37,786 nt of DNA, from positions 1 through 37,786 of the forward strand of contig CAZPFS010000019.1 in assembly GCA_964585925.1 (NCBI GenBank), read 5' to 3'. Origin of the DNA: JAAZLS01 sp964585925. Lineage in GTDB: Bacteria > Bacillota > Dethiobacteria > DTU022. Of the stretch, positions 1 to 10,300 are shown in pieces. A model generated the notes under the pieces. That model was not told where the DNA came from. It did not search any database and was given only the letters and a program-made list of their open reading frames with translations. Position numbers and translations under genes: made by a program. Numbering within the stretch: position 1 is the first letter of the stretch; each line of letters starts with the position of its first letter.

Positions 1-111
1 GTCCCCGTTGGGAGTATGGGGACAGGCCTGCAAGATAGGGCCGTCCCCGTTGGGAGTATGGGGACGGGCCCGCAGGATAGGTCTGTCCCCGTTGGGAGTA
101 TGAGGCAGGCC
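1..111. repeat. Tandem 42-bp REP-like repeat (2.6 units)
   Basis: Two full 42-bp units (1-42 and 43-84) and a 27-bp partial unit (85-111) follow one another; the array may continue left of the window. Each unit starts with GTCCCC and carries GGGGAC 17 bases later, so each can fold as a short hairpin, followed by a GGCC-containing segment. A diverged copy lies at 779-834, beyond the toxin-antitoxin pair, so that module sits between direct repeats. The GC-rich short palindromes resemble REP elements mobilised by RAYT transposases, but no transposase is in the window. There are no spacers, so this is not a CRISPR. Confidence 0.75.
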
Positions 112-160
112 GAATTGGTTTGAAACAACTGGGTATTCCAATGTTAAAAGCAGTGGAGCT

Positions 161-177
161 ATTCCCGCACCGGGAAT
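161..177 (-). terminator. Possible hairpin terminator after the toxin gene
   Basis: ATTCCCG and CGGGAAT form a perfect 7-bp stem with a 3-nt loop, 43 bases beyond the toxin stop codon on the minus strand. In the minus direction the stem is followed after about ten bases by CTTTTAAC, a weak T tract, so termination is possible but not convincing. Confidence 0.3.
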
Positions 178-219
178 TTATCACGTGCCAACCAAAGGGT
201 CCGTCCCCCCGGTTTCCTT

Positions 220-477
220 TCAGCGGTAAACACCCTTGCGATGGGCTACCTTAACCACAATAATGGTTAGCTCCTGATCGTGTATCAAATACAAGATTCT
301 GTACTGACCTTGACGGATACGGAACCTGTTCTGCCCGGTTAGTTTTTCACAGCCAGGAGGGCGAGGATCTTGAATAAGCACTTCGATGCGCTCTAAAATT
401 CGGCGGAGGTCTTTGGAAGGGATCACCGCCAGATCTTTCTCTACGGATTTTTTGAAAAAAACCTTATAGCCGCCCAT
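220..477 (-). CDS. RelE/ParE-family toxin of a type II toxin-antitoxin module
   Basis: An 85-residue basic protein of the RelE/ParE fold. Visible family features are the N-terminal YKVFFKKSVEKDL strand-helix (residues 4-16), the helix RRILERIEVLI, the PPGCEKL loop, then RFRIRQGQYRILY and the C-terminal VVKVAHRKGVYR. The Arg-rich RIRQGQYRILY strand and the late H-R-K-x-x-Y cluster are the positions that in RelE-type mRNA interferases contact or cleave ribosome-bound mRNA. ParE-like gyrase poisoning cannot be excluded from sequence. The start codon overlaps the end of the antitoxin gene by 14 nt, the usual arrangement for translational coupling. It lies between two copies of a REP-like repeat (to 111 and from 779). 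Family assignment is firm; the molecular target is inferred. Confidence 0.9.
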   Translation of the reverse strand: MGGYKVFFKKSVEKDLAVIPSKDLRRILERIEVLIQDPRPPGCEKLTGQNRFRIRQGQYRILYLIHDQELTIIVVKVAHRKGVYR

Positions 478-691
478 TTTTTTTGAGCCTTTTTACCATT
501 TCATCATAACTGATCATGGTCTCGGCGGCTCTCTTTTCGAAAGCTTCGATATCCTCTGCATCCTCCGCCAAGGCACTCCTAATCGCATCATTGATCAGCT
601 CTGAAACCGATTTGGATGTCTCGATCGCCTTAAGTTTAAGCGCCTTGTGGAGTTGGGGGTCCAGGTAGACCGTTGCCCTTATCGATTGCAT
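464..691 (-). CDS. Ribbon-helix-helix (CopG/RHH-type) antitoxin
   Basis: A 75-residue antitoxin. The N-terminus MQSIRATVYLDPQLHKALK is the DNA-binding beta-strand and first helix of a ribbon-helix-helix protein, followed by the second helix SVSELINDAIRSAL. The acidic C-terminal half (EDAEDIEAFEKRA...) should wrap and neutralise the basic toxin encoded next. An upstream in-frame ATG at 712 exists, but the start at 691 is preferred: GGAGGAGGTG (699-708) lies seven bases before it and the RHH fold begins exactly there. A perfect palindrome, TATAGCGCTATA (717-728), lies just upstream and is a natural operator for autoregulation by the antitoxin or complex. It overlaps the toxin gene by 14 nt. Confidence 0.88.
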   Translation of the reverse strand: MQSIRATVYLDPQLHKALKLKAIETSKSVSELINDAIRSALAEDAEDIEAFEKRAAETMISYDEMVKRLKKNGRL

Positions 692-716
692 CCGATGACA
701 CCTCCTCCGCAATCAT

Positions 717-728
717 TATAGCGCTATA
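717..728. promoter_or_regulatory. Palindromic operator candidate of the toxin-antitoxin operon
   Basis: TATAGCGCTATA is a perfect 12-bp palindrome 26 bases upstream of the antitoxin start and just upstream of its ribosome binding site. RHH antitoxins bind short palindromes overlapping their own promoter, and the TATA half-sites could be part of the -10 region. Role inferred from position. Confidence 0.5.
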
Positions 729-778
729 GCTGCATAACGTCAATTGGAAGATACGTTCATTATGCGGTTGTCTAAAGG

Positions 779-834
779 TATGGGGACAGGCCTACAGGAT
801 AGAGCTGTCCCCGATCGGGAGTGTAAGGCAGGCT
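779..834. repeat. Diverged copy of the REP-like repeat
   Basis: About 56 bases align with 56-111, with the same order of elements: TATGGGGAC, GGCC/GGCCT, ACAGGATAG or GCAGGATAG, GTCCCCG, GGGAGT, and the same GGCAGGC end. It abuts the point where the duplicated serpin sequence begins (831), so the breakpoint lies in or at this repeat. Confidence 0.7.
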
Positions 835-1169
835 TACCCCGCCTCAAGTATGAATATTACGTCTCTTTAAAAGATGTGCTCAAATCCCTGGGCATGGCGA
901 TCGCCTTTAATAGCGGCGCCGCCGACTTCTCCGCCATGCGGGCCGTTCCACCCAATCTTTATATTGGCGAAGTCAAACACAAGACTTTTGTGGAGGTCAA
1001 CGAAGAAGGAACCGAAGCGGCTGCCGCCACCTCCGTGGAAATTAAAGACGAATCGGCTCCCCTGAATTACTTTTCCCTGATCGCCGATCGGCCCTTCTTC
1101 TTCAGCATCGTCGATCAAAAAACCGGCTCCATATTATTTATGGGCTCGGTCGGCGATCCCGCGCCCTAG
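831..1169 (+). pseudogene. Serpin C-terminal fragment (truncated duplicate)
   Basis: This stretch encodes the last ~112 residues of a serpin and matches the C-terminus of the complete serpin at 29373-30662, differing at six residues. It includes the whole reactive-centre loop (hinge EEGTEAAAATS, unchanged) and the serpin signature DRPFFFSI. The N-terminal ~317 residues, including most of the serpin fold, are missing. The reading frame stays open upstream through the REP-like repeat to a TTG at 744, so an untypical ~141-residue chimeric peptide could be made, but there is no convincing ribosome binding site and it could not fold as a serpin. Differences from the full copy are mostly synonymous, suggesting divergence while both were functional genes. 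The duplicated block continues through the palindromic element to 1338. Confidence 0.88.
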
Positions 1170-1192
1170 CCCCGAGATCATGATCACCAACA

Positions 1193-1338
1193 ACTCAAGG
1201 GGGACGGTTCTCTTGAGTCATCTAGCGGGATAGGGGGAGCACCCCCATTCCCCCTATCCCTGAACACCATCTATCATTATTTCCCTACCGGTGCCCTAAA
1301 CTATTTATCAATAACACAAAAGAACCGTCCCCGTGAGT
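1193..1338. mobile_element. MITE/REP-like palindromic element, copy 1
   Basis: A 146-bp non-coding element whose ends are inverted repeats (ACTCAAGGGGGACGGTTCT left; AGAACCGTCCCC followed by GTGAGT right, slightly imperfect). Inside is a perfect 12-bp hairpin (GGGATAGGGGGA at 1227-1238 pairing with 1249-1260). It is nearly identical to the element at 30686-30832. It lies between the serpin fragment and the end of the giant exoprotein gene and encodes nothing. Such elements depend on a transposase supplied elsewhere; none is visible here. Confidence 0.75.
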
Positions 1339-1385
1339 CGCGTGAGTCGCGAGGACCATCCACTTAAGTCACTTGTCAGATCACC

Positions 1386-4300
1386 TCAGGCGGTTCCCAG
1401 GACGGCAAATATGCCCAGATGGTTGACCTTGATGGTAGCCTCCCATTTGCCGCTTTTTTCGTTAAAGCTGATCGTGGTTTCCACCGCAATCCATTTACCC
1501 GTTTCGGGGTCAAAATAGTGCACAACCGGACTTTGCCCTGGGGAAAACTTACCGTAATCAAATTCCAGGGTGATAAAGATAAAATTGTTTTCCCCGAAAT
1601 AAGCAGGGCCGGTGCTGGTTATTTCATACACCTGGCTGCTCAATATTAAACCCGGGGAAGCGGAAAGGGCCTCCAGCATTTCGCCGGAACTAAGGGTCCT
1701 GATCGTGACCAGCGCATCCCCCGGCAGAACACCGGCCGGAATGAGGATCGACCCGCCGGTGATCTCTATCGTTCCGCCGGTGTCGCTGGAGATGAACTCG
1801 CTTGCCTCCTCCGTATCCGGTTCGAACGGCCTCAGGAAGACCCAGATCTCTATATCGTCGTGGGGGCATTCGTAAGTCGACCTGTAGGCAACGATCGCCT
1901 TATCTTCTCCGTCGCCGCCGATCAGGATATTGTGGCCGCCGCCGGTGTTCAGTATATCGTCCCCATCGCCACCGTCCAGGTAATCGTCTCCGGCGCCGCC
2001 GTAAAGGGTGTCATTTCCCTCTTCACCGTAAAGCTCATCGTTGCCCTCTCTGCCGTAGATGATGTCGTCCCCGCCGCCGCCGAGGATAATGTCATTGCCG
2101 GGACCGCCGTCCAAAATGTTGGGCCCATCATCGCCGATGATCAGGTCGTCCCCAGAGCTGCCGGTCACATTTTGAATGGCGCTGAAGCTGCCAACAATCA
2201 TGAAAGCCTCGCCGGCGCCCAGATTGACCTCTATCCCCTTTGAAACCCCGCTGTAATCCAGAGTGTTGCTGCCGCCGCCCCCATTGATCCGACCTTCAAA
2301 GGAGGCTCCGTCGAATAACCGGAAGCGGTCGTTCAAAGCTCCGCCATTCAGGGTTTCCAGGGAGGTAAAGGCGAGGGATCTTCCGCCCGCCCGGTAAATG
2401 CCGCCGTTTGCACCGCGTATCTCCCAGACATTGGCCCGGTTCAACCCGCTCAGGGAATCGTCCGGAGCCCGGCTGCCGGTCAGCCCTGTTATGTTCCGGA
2501 ACTCGCCGGCGATACCCTCTACCCTGCCGTTGAAACCGACGGTGTTGCCCGGAGCGGTCAGTAGAAAATCCCGGGGACCGGCGCAAGCACTGAAGTCCAG
2601 GGTGTTGTTGCCAGCGCCCCCGTCCAGGTTGCCGTAGCGGCCGTGGCCATCGCTCGTCAACCGGCCGGCATCGAGAAAGATGAAGGTATCGTTGCCGGCC
2701 CCACCATAAAGATCGTATTGTTGCGCGCTGCCGATGATAAAGGTGTTATCCCCCCTGCCGCCTCTTAAGACCTCCAAGCCGGTAAAGCTTAAGCCTCTGC
2801 TGCCGATCAGGTTCTGGTACAGGTTCCAGATATCGCTCCCCTCATGGGTGACCTCCAGGATAAATCGGCCGCCTTCAGCAAGGCCGGTCAAACTGTCACC
2901 TTTTTCGCTCTCCCCGCCAATCAGGAAGCTGATATTTTTAAATTCCTTCAGCCGGCCGCCCTCCCGGCCGTTAAAGCCGTTCAGAAGACCGATTCCGCTG
3001 AGGGTCAGATCCAGAGAAGCTGTACAGGCGCTGAAATCCAGGGTGTTTTTGCCCTCCCCGCCATCGATAGCGCCTGTAACCCTGGCCCTGCCGGCGAAGA
3101 GGAAGGTATCATCCCCGGAGCCGCCGTTTATAACGCCTTGAACTGTAGCCCCTTCTGTCAAGAAGAATATATCGTCTCCGGAGCCGCCATCGATGTTCAC
3201 GTTCAGCGTTCCGTAGCCGCTGAAGTTAAAGCGGTCATTCCCGCTGCCGCCATTAGTATTGCCCTGAATTGCGGCGCTGCCGCTCAGATTGAAGGTGTCG
3301 TCCCCATCACCGCCGTCGATGTTGCCGAGTACCCGGGCGCTACCTGCAAAATTGAATATGTCATCCCCCGGGCCGCTATCGATATTGCCGGTCAGCACCC
3401 CATTGCCGCCGAGGTTAAAGATATCGTCCCCGGGGCCGCTTTCGATGTTCAGGCGGCGCTGCCCACTGTTCAGGTTGAAGGTGTCGTTGCCAAATCCGCC
3501 GATTAGATTCAGGATACGGCCCCCATAACTCACGCTGCCGGTTACCTGGCCCTCTTCAAGTTTTTTTACTATCCGGTCAACGAGTTCAAATATCAAATCG
3601 GAGCGGACATTGGAGAAATCGAGGGTATCTTCGCCTTGCCGGGTTTCGATAATCTGCACGGTCCCAAAACCTTCGTAAATCAGATAGGTATTGTTACCGG
3701 ATCCGCCCTCCAGGATATCGTTGCCGCCGGTGCTGGCCAGGATATTGTTCCCCCGATCGCCGATCAGGTGATCGTCGCCCTGGCCGCCGTAGACAATGTT
3801 TATCCCGGTGATGGAACCGCTGATTCCGGTAGCGCTGAAGGCGGGGAGGTTGACGATGACCCCGCTTGTATAAGCCCGGTAATCAAGGGTGTTCTGACCT
3901 CCGCCGCCGTCGATGTCGCCGCTCAAGGTGGCTCCGTCCAGCATGATGAAGCTGTCGTTCCCGTTGCCGCCGAAGAGATAGTCGAAATATATGAAGTTCA
4001 GGGCAAGCGGGTCGCCTTCCCCGTCGAAGGCTCCTTCCGCCTGGTAGGTGCTCTTCTCCCCGTCGAGCAGCCACCGGCCGCCCACCTCCGGGATACCGTA
4101 GAGCTCGTCGCCCTCCGCCAGAGAGCCGATGACCCGCCGGATGCCGTTGAAACCATCGAGGATCGTGCACCCGGGCCCGGCCGGGCTCTCCTCTACCCCG
4201 AAGTAGCCGCTTTCATCCCAACCCAGGATGAAGATATGCCGGGCCGAGCCGTAGCGGCCATAGTCCAGGGTATCGAGGCCCGCGCCGCCGTTGATTACGC

Positions 4301-7300
4301 CGTTTAAAACCACCCCGTCGGCGAAGCTGAAGCTGTCGTCGCCCTCGTCGCCGTTGAGGATCACATATTCAAGATATTCCGGGCTGAATTCCAGGTTGAA
4401 ATAGTCATCTCCCCGGCCCCCGTTCAAAATCACGTCCCCCCGGGCCGACCCGTCGAATAACAGGTCAAAATAATCGTTCCCGCCGTCCCCGTTAATATTA
4501 AGATCTCCACGGCAGGAATAAAGCAGGAATTTATCGTCGCCGTCCCCGCCGAAGATTTCGGTCTTCAAGCTCGGGGCGGTGTTGTGAACTGTGAAGCAGT
4601 CATTTCCCGAGCCCAGCCAGATCCGTAGCTCCTCCATATCCCGGAATTCGATGCCGCTTTCCATATTAAGTCCCGTCAGTGAAAGGGTGCCGGCAGCCTG
4701 ATCCAGATCAAGTCCACCCTGATCGTCGCCGGTAGAGCCGTCGTTGTAAACCAGGAGCCGGTCGGTCTGAGTCCCTTCGTCCACAAAGTGGGCGGGACTG
4801 GTATTGAGAATCACATATTTTACCGCGCCCTCCCGGTCAGGGTCCAGGGGCAGATCCAGGATCAAAGTGCTCCCGTCAAGTGCCAGGATCCGCCGGATTT
4901 GCACAACCCGACCTTCGTCGTCGAGAATCCCCAGGTAAGAACCGATCACCGCTTCGGTAAAGGTCGCTCCCTCATCGGTAAAGGTATCTCCCTCCCCGGA
5001 TCCGTTGGTGCCGGTGGGGAGGTAGCGGTTGGTCTCCGCCGGCAGGGTCACCGCATCGCTCAGCGCCCGGTTTGCCCCCTCCCCGGGGCCTCCGATGAGG
5101 GTTAATTTCCCCTGAATCAAACCGGTTTGCCGGCTCGCTTCAGGCAGGATCACCGGATTGCCCTGTCCATCATAGACTACCCCGGGGCCCGTGATCTCCC
5201 CGGCGATGATAAAAGTGTCGCTGCCCAGGTTGCCGGTAATCAGCACCTCCGTCTCAGGCCCGACGCTCAAGATATAGAAGAGATCGTCTCCGGCCATTCC
5301 GTCGATCTCCAGGCGCTGAAGATCCGCATGGCTTGCCAAAACCCCCCCGCCGTAAATCCCCTCCTCGGTGAGCACAATCTGATCATTTTCTTCGCTGAGA
5401 AGGAGCAGCAGGGTGTTGATGCCTGCGCCGCCTTCGATATTGAGCAACCCGTTGGTGATCTGGCCGCTCTCATGACCGTTCCCGCCCAGAACCGCGAAGA
5501 CCCGCACCAGGAATTCATCGTCGCCGTCCTCACCGTAAAGGTCAAGGGGCGCCTGGTTATGGCAGACCAGGAACTGGTCGTCGCCGCCGCCCCCGCGGAT
5601 GGCCAAGGCAAAGCTGATCCCCCTGCTCAGGAAGCCCTGGGCGGTCTCCAATGTGGGGAATTGATCCTCCTCTGCAATACCGGCCAGGGGATCGCGGGCC
5701 GAGTGGAAGATCTGGCCGATCTGGAAGGTATCGTTCCCCCCGCCGCCATTTATGGTAAAGCAAGTGCCGGTATCGTCTAAGATGAGGTGATCATCGCCCT
5801 CGAAGGCGTTGATGATGACCTGCTCCAGGGTGCAGCCCAGCCAGGTTCCCGCACCGCCGTTGGCCAGAGGGTCGAACCCGGCCGCAACGTTGTAGTTGAT
5901 CCGTTCCAGATCGTCATAACCGTCGCCGTCCAGATCCAGGCCCTTATTGATCAGGGCGATAAAATTGTGCCGGATCAGAATCCGGTCGTCGCCGCCGGTG
6001 GCGTTAACGGTCAGGATATCCTCGTCTCCCGCCCCGCTGCCGGTGTCATTGATATTTATGATATAGCTGCTCTCTCCCGACAGGTTGATGATATAGCGGT
6101 CGCTGCCTTCCTGGCCGTCCAGATCGATGGTCGGGAGCTGGCCGTCATACTGGCTCAGAACAGGCCCGAGCCGATCCAGGGTAATTACGTCATTCCCCGC
6201 ACCGGCTTCGATCACCGTTTGGAGCAGGGGGCAGGCGGTCTGAATGAGGATCCTATCGCCGTCATCCCCGCCATAGATTTCCAGCAACGGGGCCCGGATT
6301 TCACCGCAGAGCTCCAAATTGCTGCCGACACCCGGATCGGGACTTCCGGCGCTGAAATCCAGGTAAAGGGAAACCCGATCGGCAGCCGCCAGCAGGGAAC
6401 CGGCCTCCAGAAGAAGATCGTCGCCGGACTGGAGGGTCAGCGAACCGCCCTCTGAGCTGATCACAGCCCCCGCCCGCACCAATATATCTTCCCCGGCAGC
6501 TGCCGTATCAGCAGTGACCAAAAGCAAATCCCCGCCAGCAGTAATATCCCTTTCAACCTCCAGGCGGCCGGAGACGGACACCGTTAGTGCACCGCCGGCA
6601 GCGATCCTCGACTGTATCTGCAGGTCGCCAAAAACGATCAGGTCCACCTCGCCGGCGGCGCTGAGGCCCGCCGTATCCGTGAAGCCGCCGATGATCAGTC
6701 CCCTGCTATTCCGGATCCGGATGCTTCCGCTCCCGGCCCGGGCCTCCAGATAATCCACCGCCGTGCGCAGATAACCGCCCACCGCGTCGATATCACCCTC
6801 CGCCAGCAGGAAGGCCTTCCGGCAGATGATGTTTTTTACACCGACACCAGATATGCTGCCGGAGGATTGCAGGTAAACATCCCCCCAGCTGCTGAAAACC
6901 GTATTTAGGATCAGATCGCCGCTGACCTCGATCATATAAATATCCCCGCCGCTTTCGGCGCTCAGTTCCCCCGAACCCAGGGTAGCGATCGCCAGATACT
7001 TTTCCGCCCGCCCAATCGCTCCGTTCACCGCCCAAAGGTTGATATTTCCTGCCTGAATATTGGCCGCACCTGGGTCCGGGGTGCCGGCAAAAATCGAGTC
7101 GCCGGCCCGCAGGAAAACATCCCAGTAGGGGGTCTTGACCGTTCCCAAACATAAATTCCCGCGTATTGCTTCCAGGTAAATATTCCCGCCTGCGGCCTCC
7201 AGATCCAGGTTACCAGACTGGGCCGGCCCCGGCTGTTCCAGATCAACCTTTAAATATCGGTCACTCGAGCCAATGGTGAAGGCTGTAATCTCAAGAGCAG

Positions 7301-10300
7301 CAGCCGCAATATTTTCCCGGCCATCGTTTCGGGCATCGATAACGTCGCCGGTCGATTCCAGAAAGACCTTGCCCGGGCTATAGATAAATTCGAGGTTCAG
7401 GGAGCCGTCACAGTAATGCTCCTGGTAGGTTCCGGAAACGCCCTTGAGATAGATATCGTAGGCGGAACGGGCGTTCAGGGTTTTGGAATCCCCCTGCTGA
7501 ACAATGATCGGCTTGCCGGCAGCGCCGATAGGACCTCCGGAGGCCTCCAGGTAGATCTCCCCGCCCCGGATATTGACCGCTCCGCTATCAGCGGCGTTGA
7601 AGATACCGCCGCCGGACTTGATCCGCACATCTCCCCCGTTGGCTGAGGAGACTGTATCGAGCCTCAGATCTCCGTCGGCAAAAAGATAGACGGAACCGCC
7701 GGCGCTGATCGCCACCCGGCCCTGGGCCTGCAGGCCGATGCTCTCGATGGATCGAATGAGGATCTTAAACGCTTCTGCCGGATCAACCACCTGGCCCTGC
7801 TCGTTGTAAAAGACCACATCGCCCCGCTCGGCGGCGGCCAGCAGGGATTTCAACTCCTTGCTGATATTGACAACAACAGAGTCGCCATTAAATAAAAGCA
7901 GGGTGCTCCAGGCAGCGCCGCCAATATCCCCGGCCGCGCTGAGGCTGATGTTTTTGCCCACAATATTGGGCGTCCATTCCCGGTAACTGGTACCGGCGAT
8001 GCGCTTCCGGTAAGCCTCCTCCAGAAAGGCGGCGATATTTTGAGGGCTGTTCTCCTGGCCGCCCATATATTTTTCCCAGAGGGCGAGCAGGGCGCTGTTC
8101 TGAAGGTACTCCCCGTAATTTGGATTGCGCAGGCTGCCGTCAGGCACGGCCAGGGTGACATCTCCTTCCTGGCTGACCACGCTGATCACCTGCAGAGAGC
8201 CATTTACCTCTGTCAGGTTGATATTTCCCCGAGCCGAAGCAATCAGGCCCGCCCCTTCTCCCTCGCCGCTATCGATTCTTAAGGCGCTGTTGCCGTTTAA
8301 GTCGCCCCCGATGGAACCATAAGCCGTGATCAGCTCGATCCGCTTTCCAATGATCGAGATTTCATCCTTGGCTACAGCCTTCATACCGCTTTTGGCTTCT
8401 AACCGGACATTGCCGGCGGATGCATAAACCTGATCTATGTTTAAAAAACCGGAAGTTTCCCGGATATTGATATCCCCGGCATAGGCTATAGCGATCAGGC
8501 TGCCTCCGCCCAGGGAGATGGGAAGGGGCAGGTCCCCGCCGATCCCCTGCTGCGCCACCAAGAAAAGATCCCAGCTGACAATAGGCTGATCAGTATTGGA
8601 ATAAATGGCGCCGTCAGCTGTTAAGACGGTATGGCCTGATTCATTCCTGACAGGGCCCTCCAGAACAACATCGCCCTTGGAGTGAATATTGATCGAACCC
8701 GAACGGTTCCCGGCAAATTCTATGGCGATGGGATAATCAGCTCTGATACTGTGATGAAAAACATCGATCGAACCCTTGCGGTAAGTGTACTCCTCATAAT
8801 GCCAGGTATAGCCCAGAAACCAGGATTTTTCGGACCAGTTGCGGTATCCCCAAAGCTCCCAATCGTCGCTGGTGCGGTGTTCCTCATAATAGACGTAAGG
8901 CGCATTTTGCCATTCCGGCGCATAGCGCATGTACTCCCCTTCGGGCATCGGAAAGGGGGTGCCGATCGTGTATGAAACGTATGAATAAAGGTTATCCGGA
9001 TCCTTGGCCGCCCAGTCCATCCCCAGCCAGTCCTTGCTGCGGTAGGTTCGGATCTCTTCCTCTCCCACCTTCTGACCCATCACCCACTCATAGCGATAAC
9101 CAAGGACCGGTTGGTATCCGGCCGAACTGCCGCTGGCCGTACTATTCGAGATCAAGTGGTTGGGATCATCGCTATAATAGGACTTGATCTCCACTTGGTA
9201 GAGACCGGTATTGGCATCGTATATCCGCCGGTACCTGGTAACCGTATAAACATTCTCGCTACCCGGTTTTTTCTTGGCCGTATCGGTAATGACCACCGTC
9301 CCCGGCATGCCCAGGCCCGTATCCAGCCCCTTGATCACCAGGTCCAGATCGGTCTGATTGTCGATCTCAATTTCGCCGAAACCATCCAGGGCGATGATCT
9401 TGCCGCTGCCGGTGTTGATGATCTGACCGAAGAGCTCCACGTAGCCGCCCCGGATCGCCAGTGGTTCCACGATAATTGCCTCCCGGATGGGGTCGTAATA
9501 GATATTAAAACCTCTTTCGCTTGTCAGCAGCGGACAGTCTTTGTAGGTCATACTTCCTGCCCGGGCGCTGTTTAACACTCTGTAGGCTTGAATTTTTCCG
9601 TTCAACTTATCTCCGCCCAAAGTAACCTCCTGGATCGTCCCGCCGGCCTCGATGGTGCCGTTGATGTTCAGATAGCGGGCGGCAATGAAAATATTGTCGG
9701 CCCGGATCGCCCCCACCTGGGGATTGTCTGCGCTCAAAATGGAGGAGATAAGCTGATTAATCTGGCCTTGCAGACTCTCGTAGGGGTATTCTTCATATAC
9801 CAATTTATAAGCCTCATAAAATGTTATACCGAGAATAACATCACCATAGAAGCTCCAGATTTCCGGATCAGCAGGGTAGGGAAAGTCTTCTCCCTGGATA
9901 AGCCGGGCCAGCTCCCCCCAAAGGGCCCGGGGCGAACCGCCCACATCGAACTGGTAGTCGATATAGCCCTGCATGAAGCTGCCGCCAGCGGTGATCTCCA
10001 GCGTGCCCGCCTCGATAGAGCCTAAACAGGATATGCCGCCCCGGCTTTTGATCGTAACCAGGCCGGGCCTGGCTTGGGTCCCCACGTTTTTGATGTTGCC
10101 GCGAATCTCTATGGCGGGAGGGTTCAAGCCGTCGTCATAAGTATTTTCAATATAAATCGAGGAGGCCGGGAACCCGGCGGAGCCGCTGGTCCGGATTGTA
10201 AAGCAGGCTTCTCTGACCTGGTTGATCAGGTTCAGGACCTCATTCAGATCAGCGCCCAGAACCGGAGCGTAATTGTAGATGAGCAGGCCCCCTTCCCGTT

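Noticed and set aside
1..111. Short tandem repeats resembling a CRISPR array
   Set aside because: Units are contiguous with no unique spacers, each unit is itself palindromic, and there are no cas genes in the window.
744..1169. A 141-codon open frame as a real small serpin gene
   Set aside because: It starts at a TTG without a ribosome site, reads through a REP-like repeat, and lacks the first ~317 residues of the fold; treated as a fragment.
1227..1260. The internal hairpin of copy 1 of the element as a terminator of the giant gene
   Set aside because: The same hairpin occurs in copy 2 as part of the mobile element and has no T tract after it on either strand.
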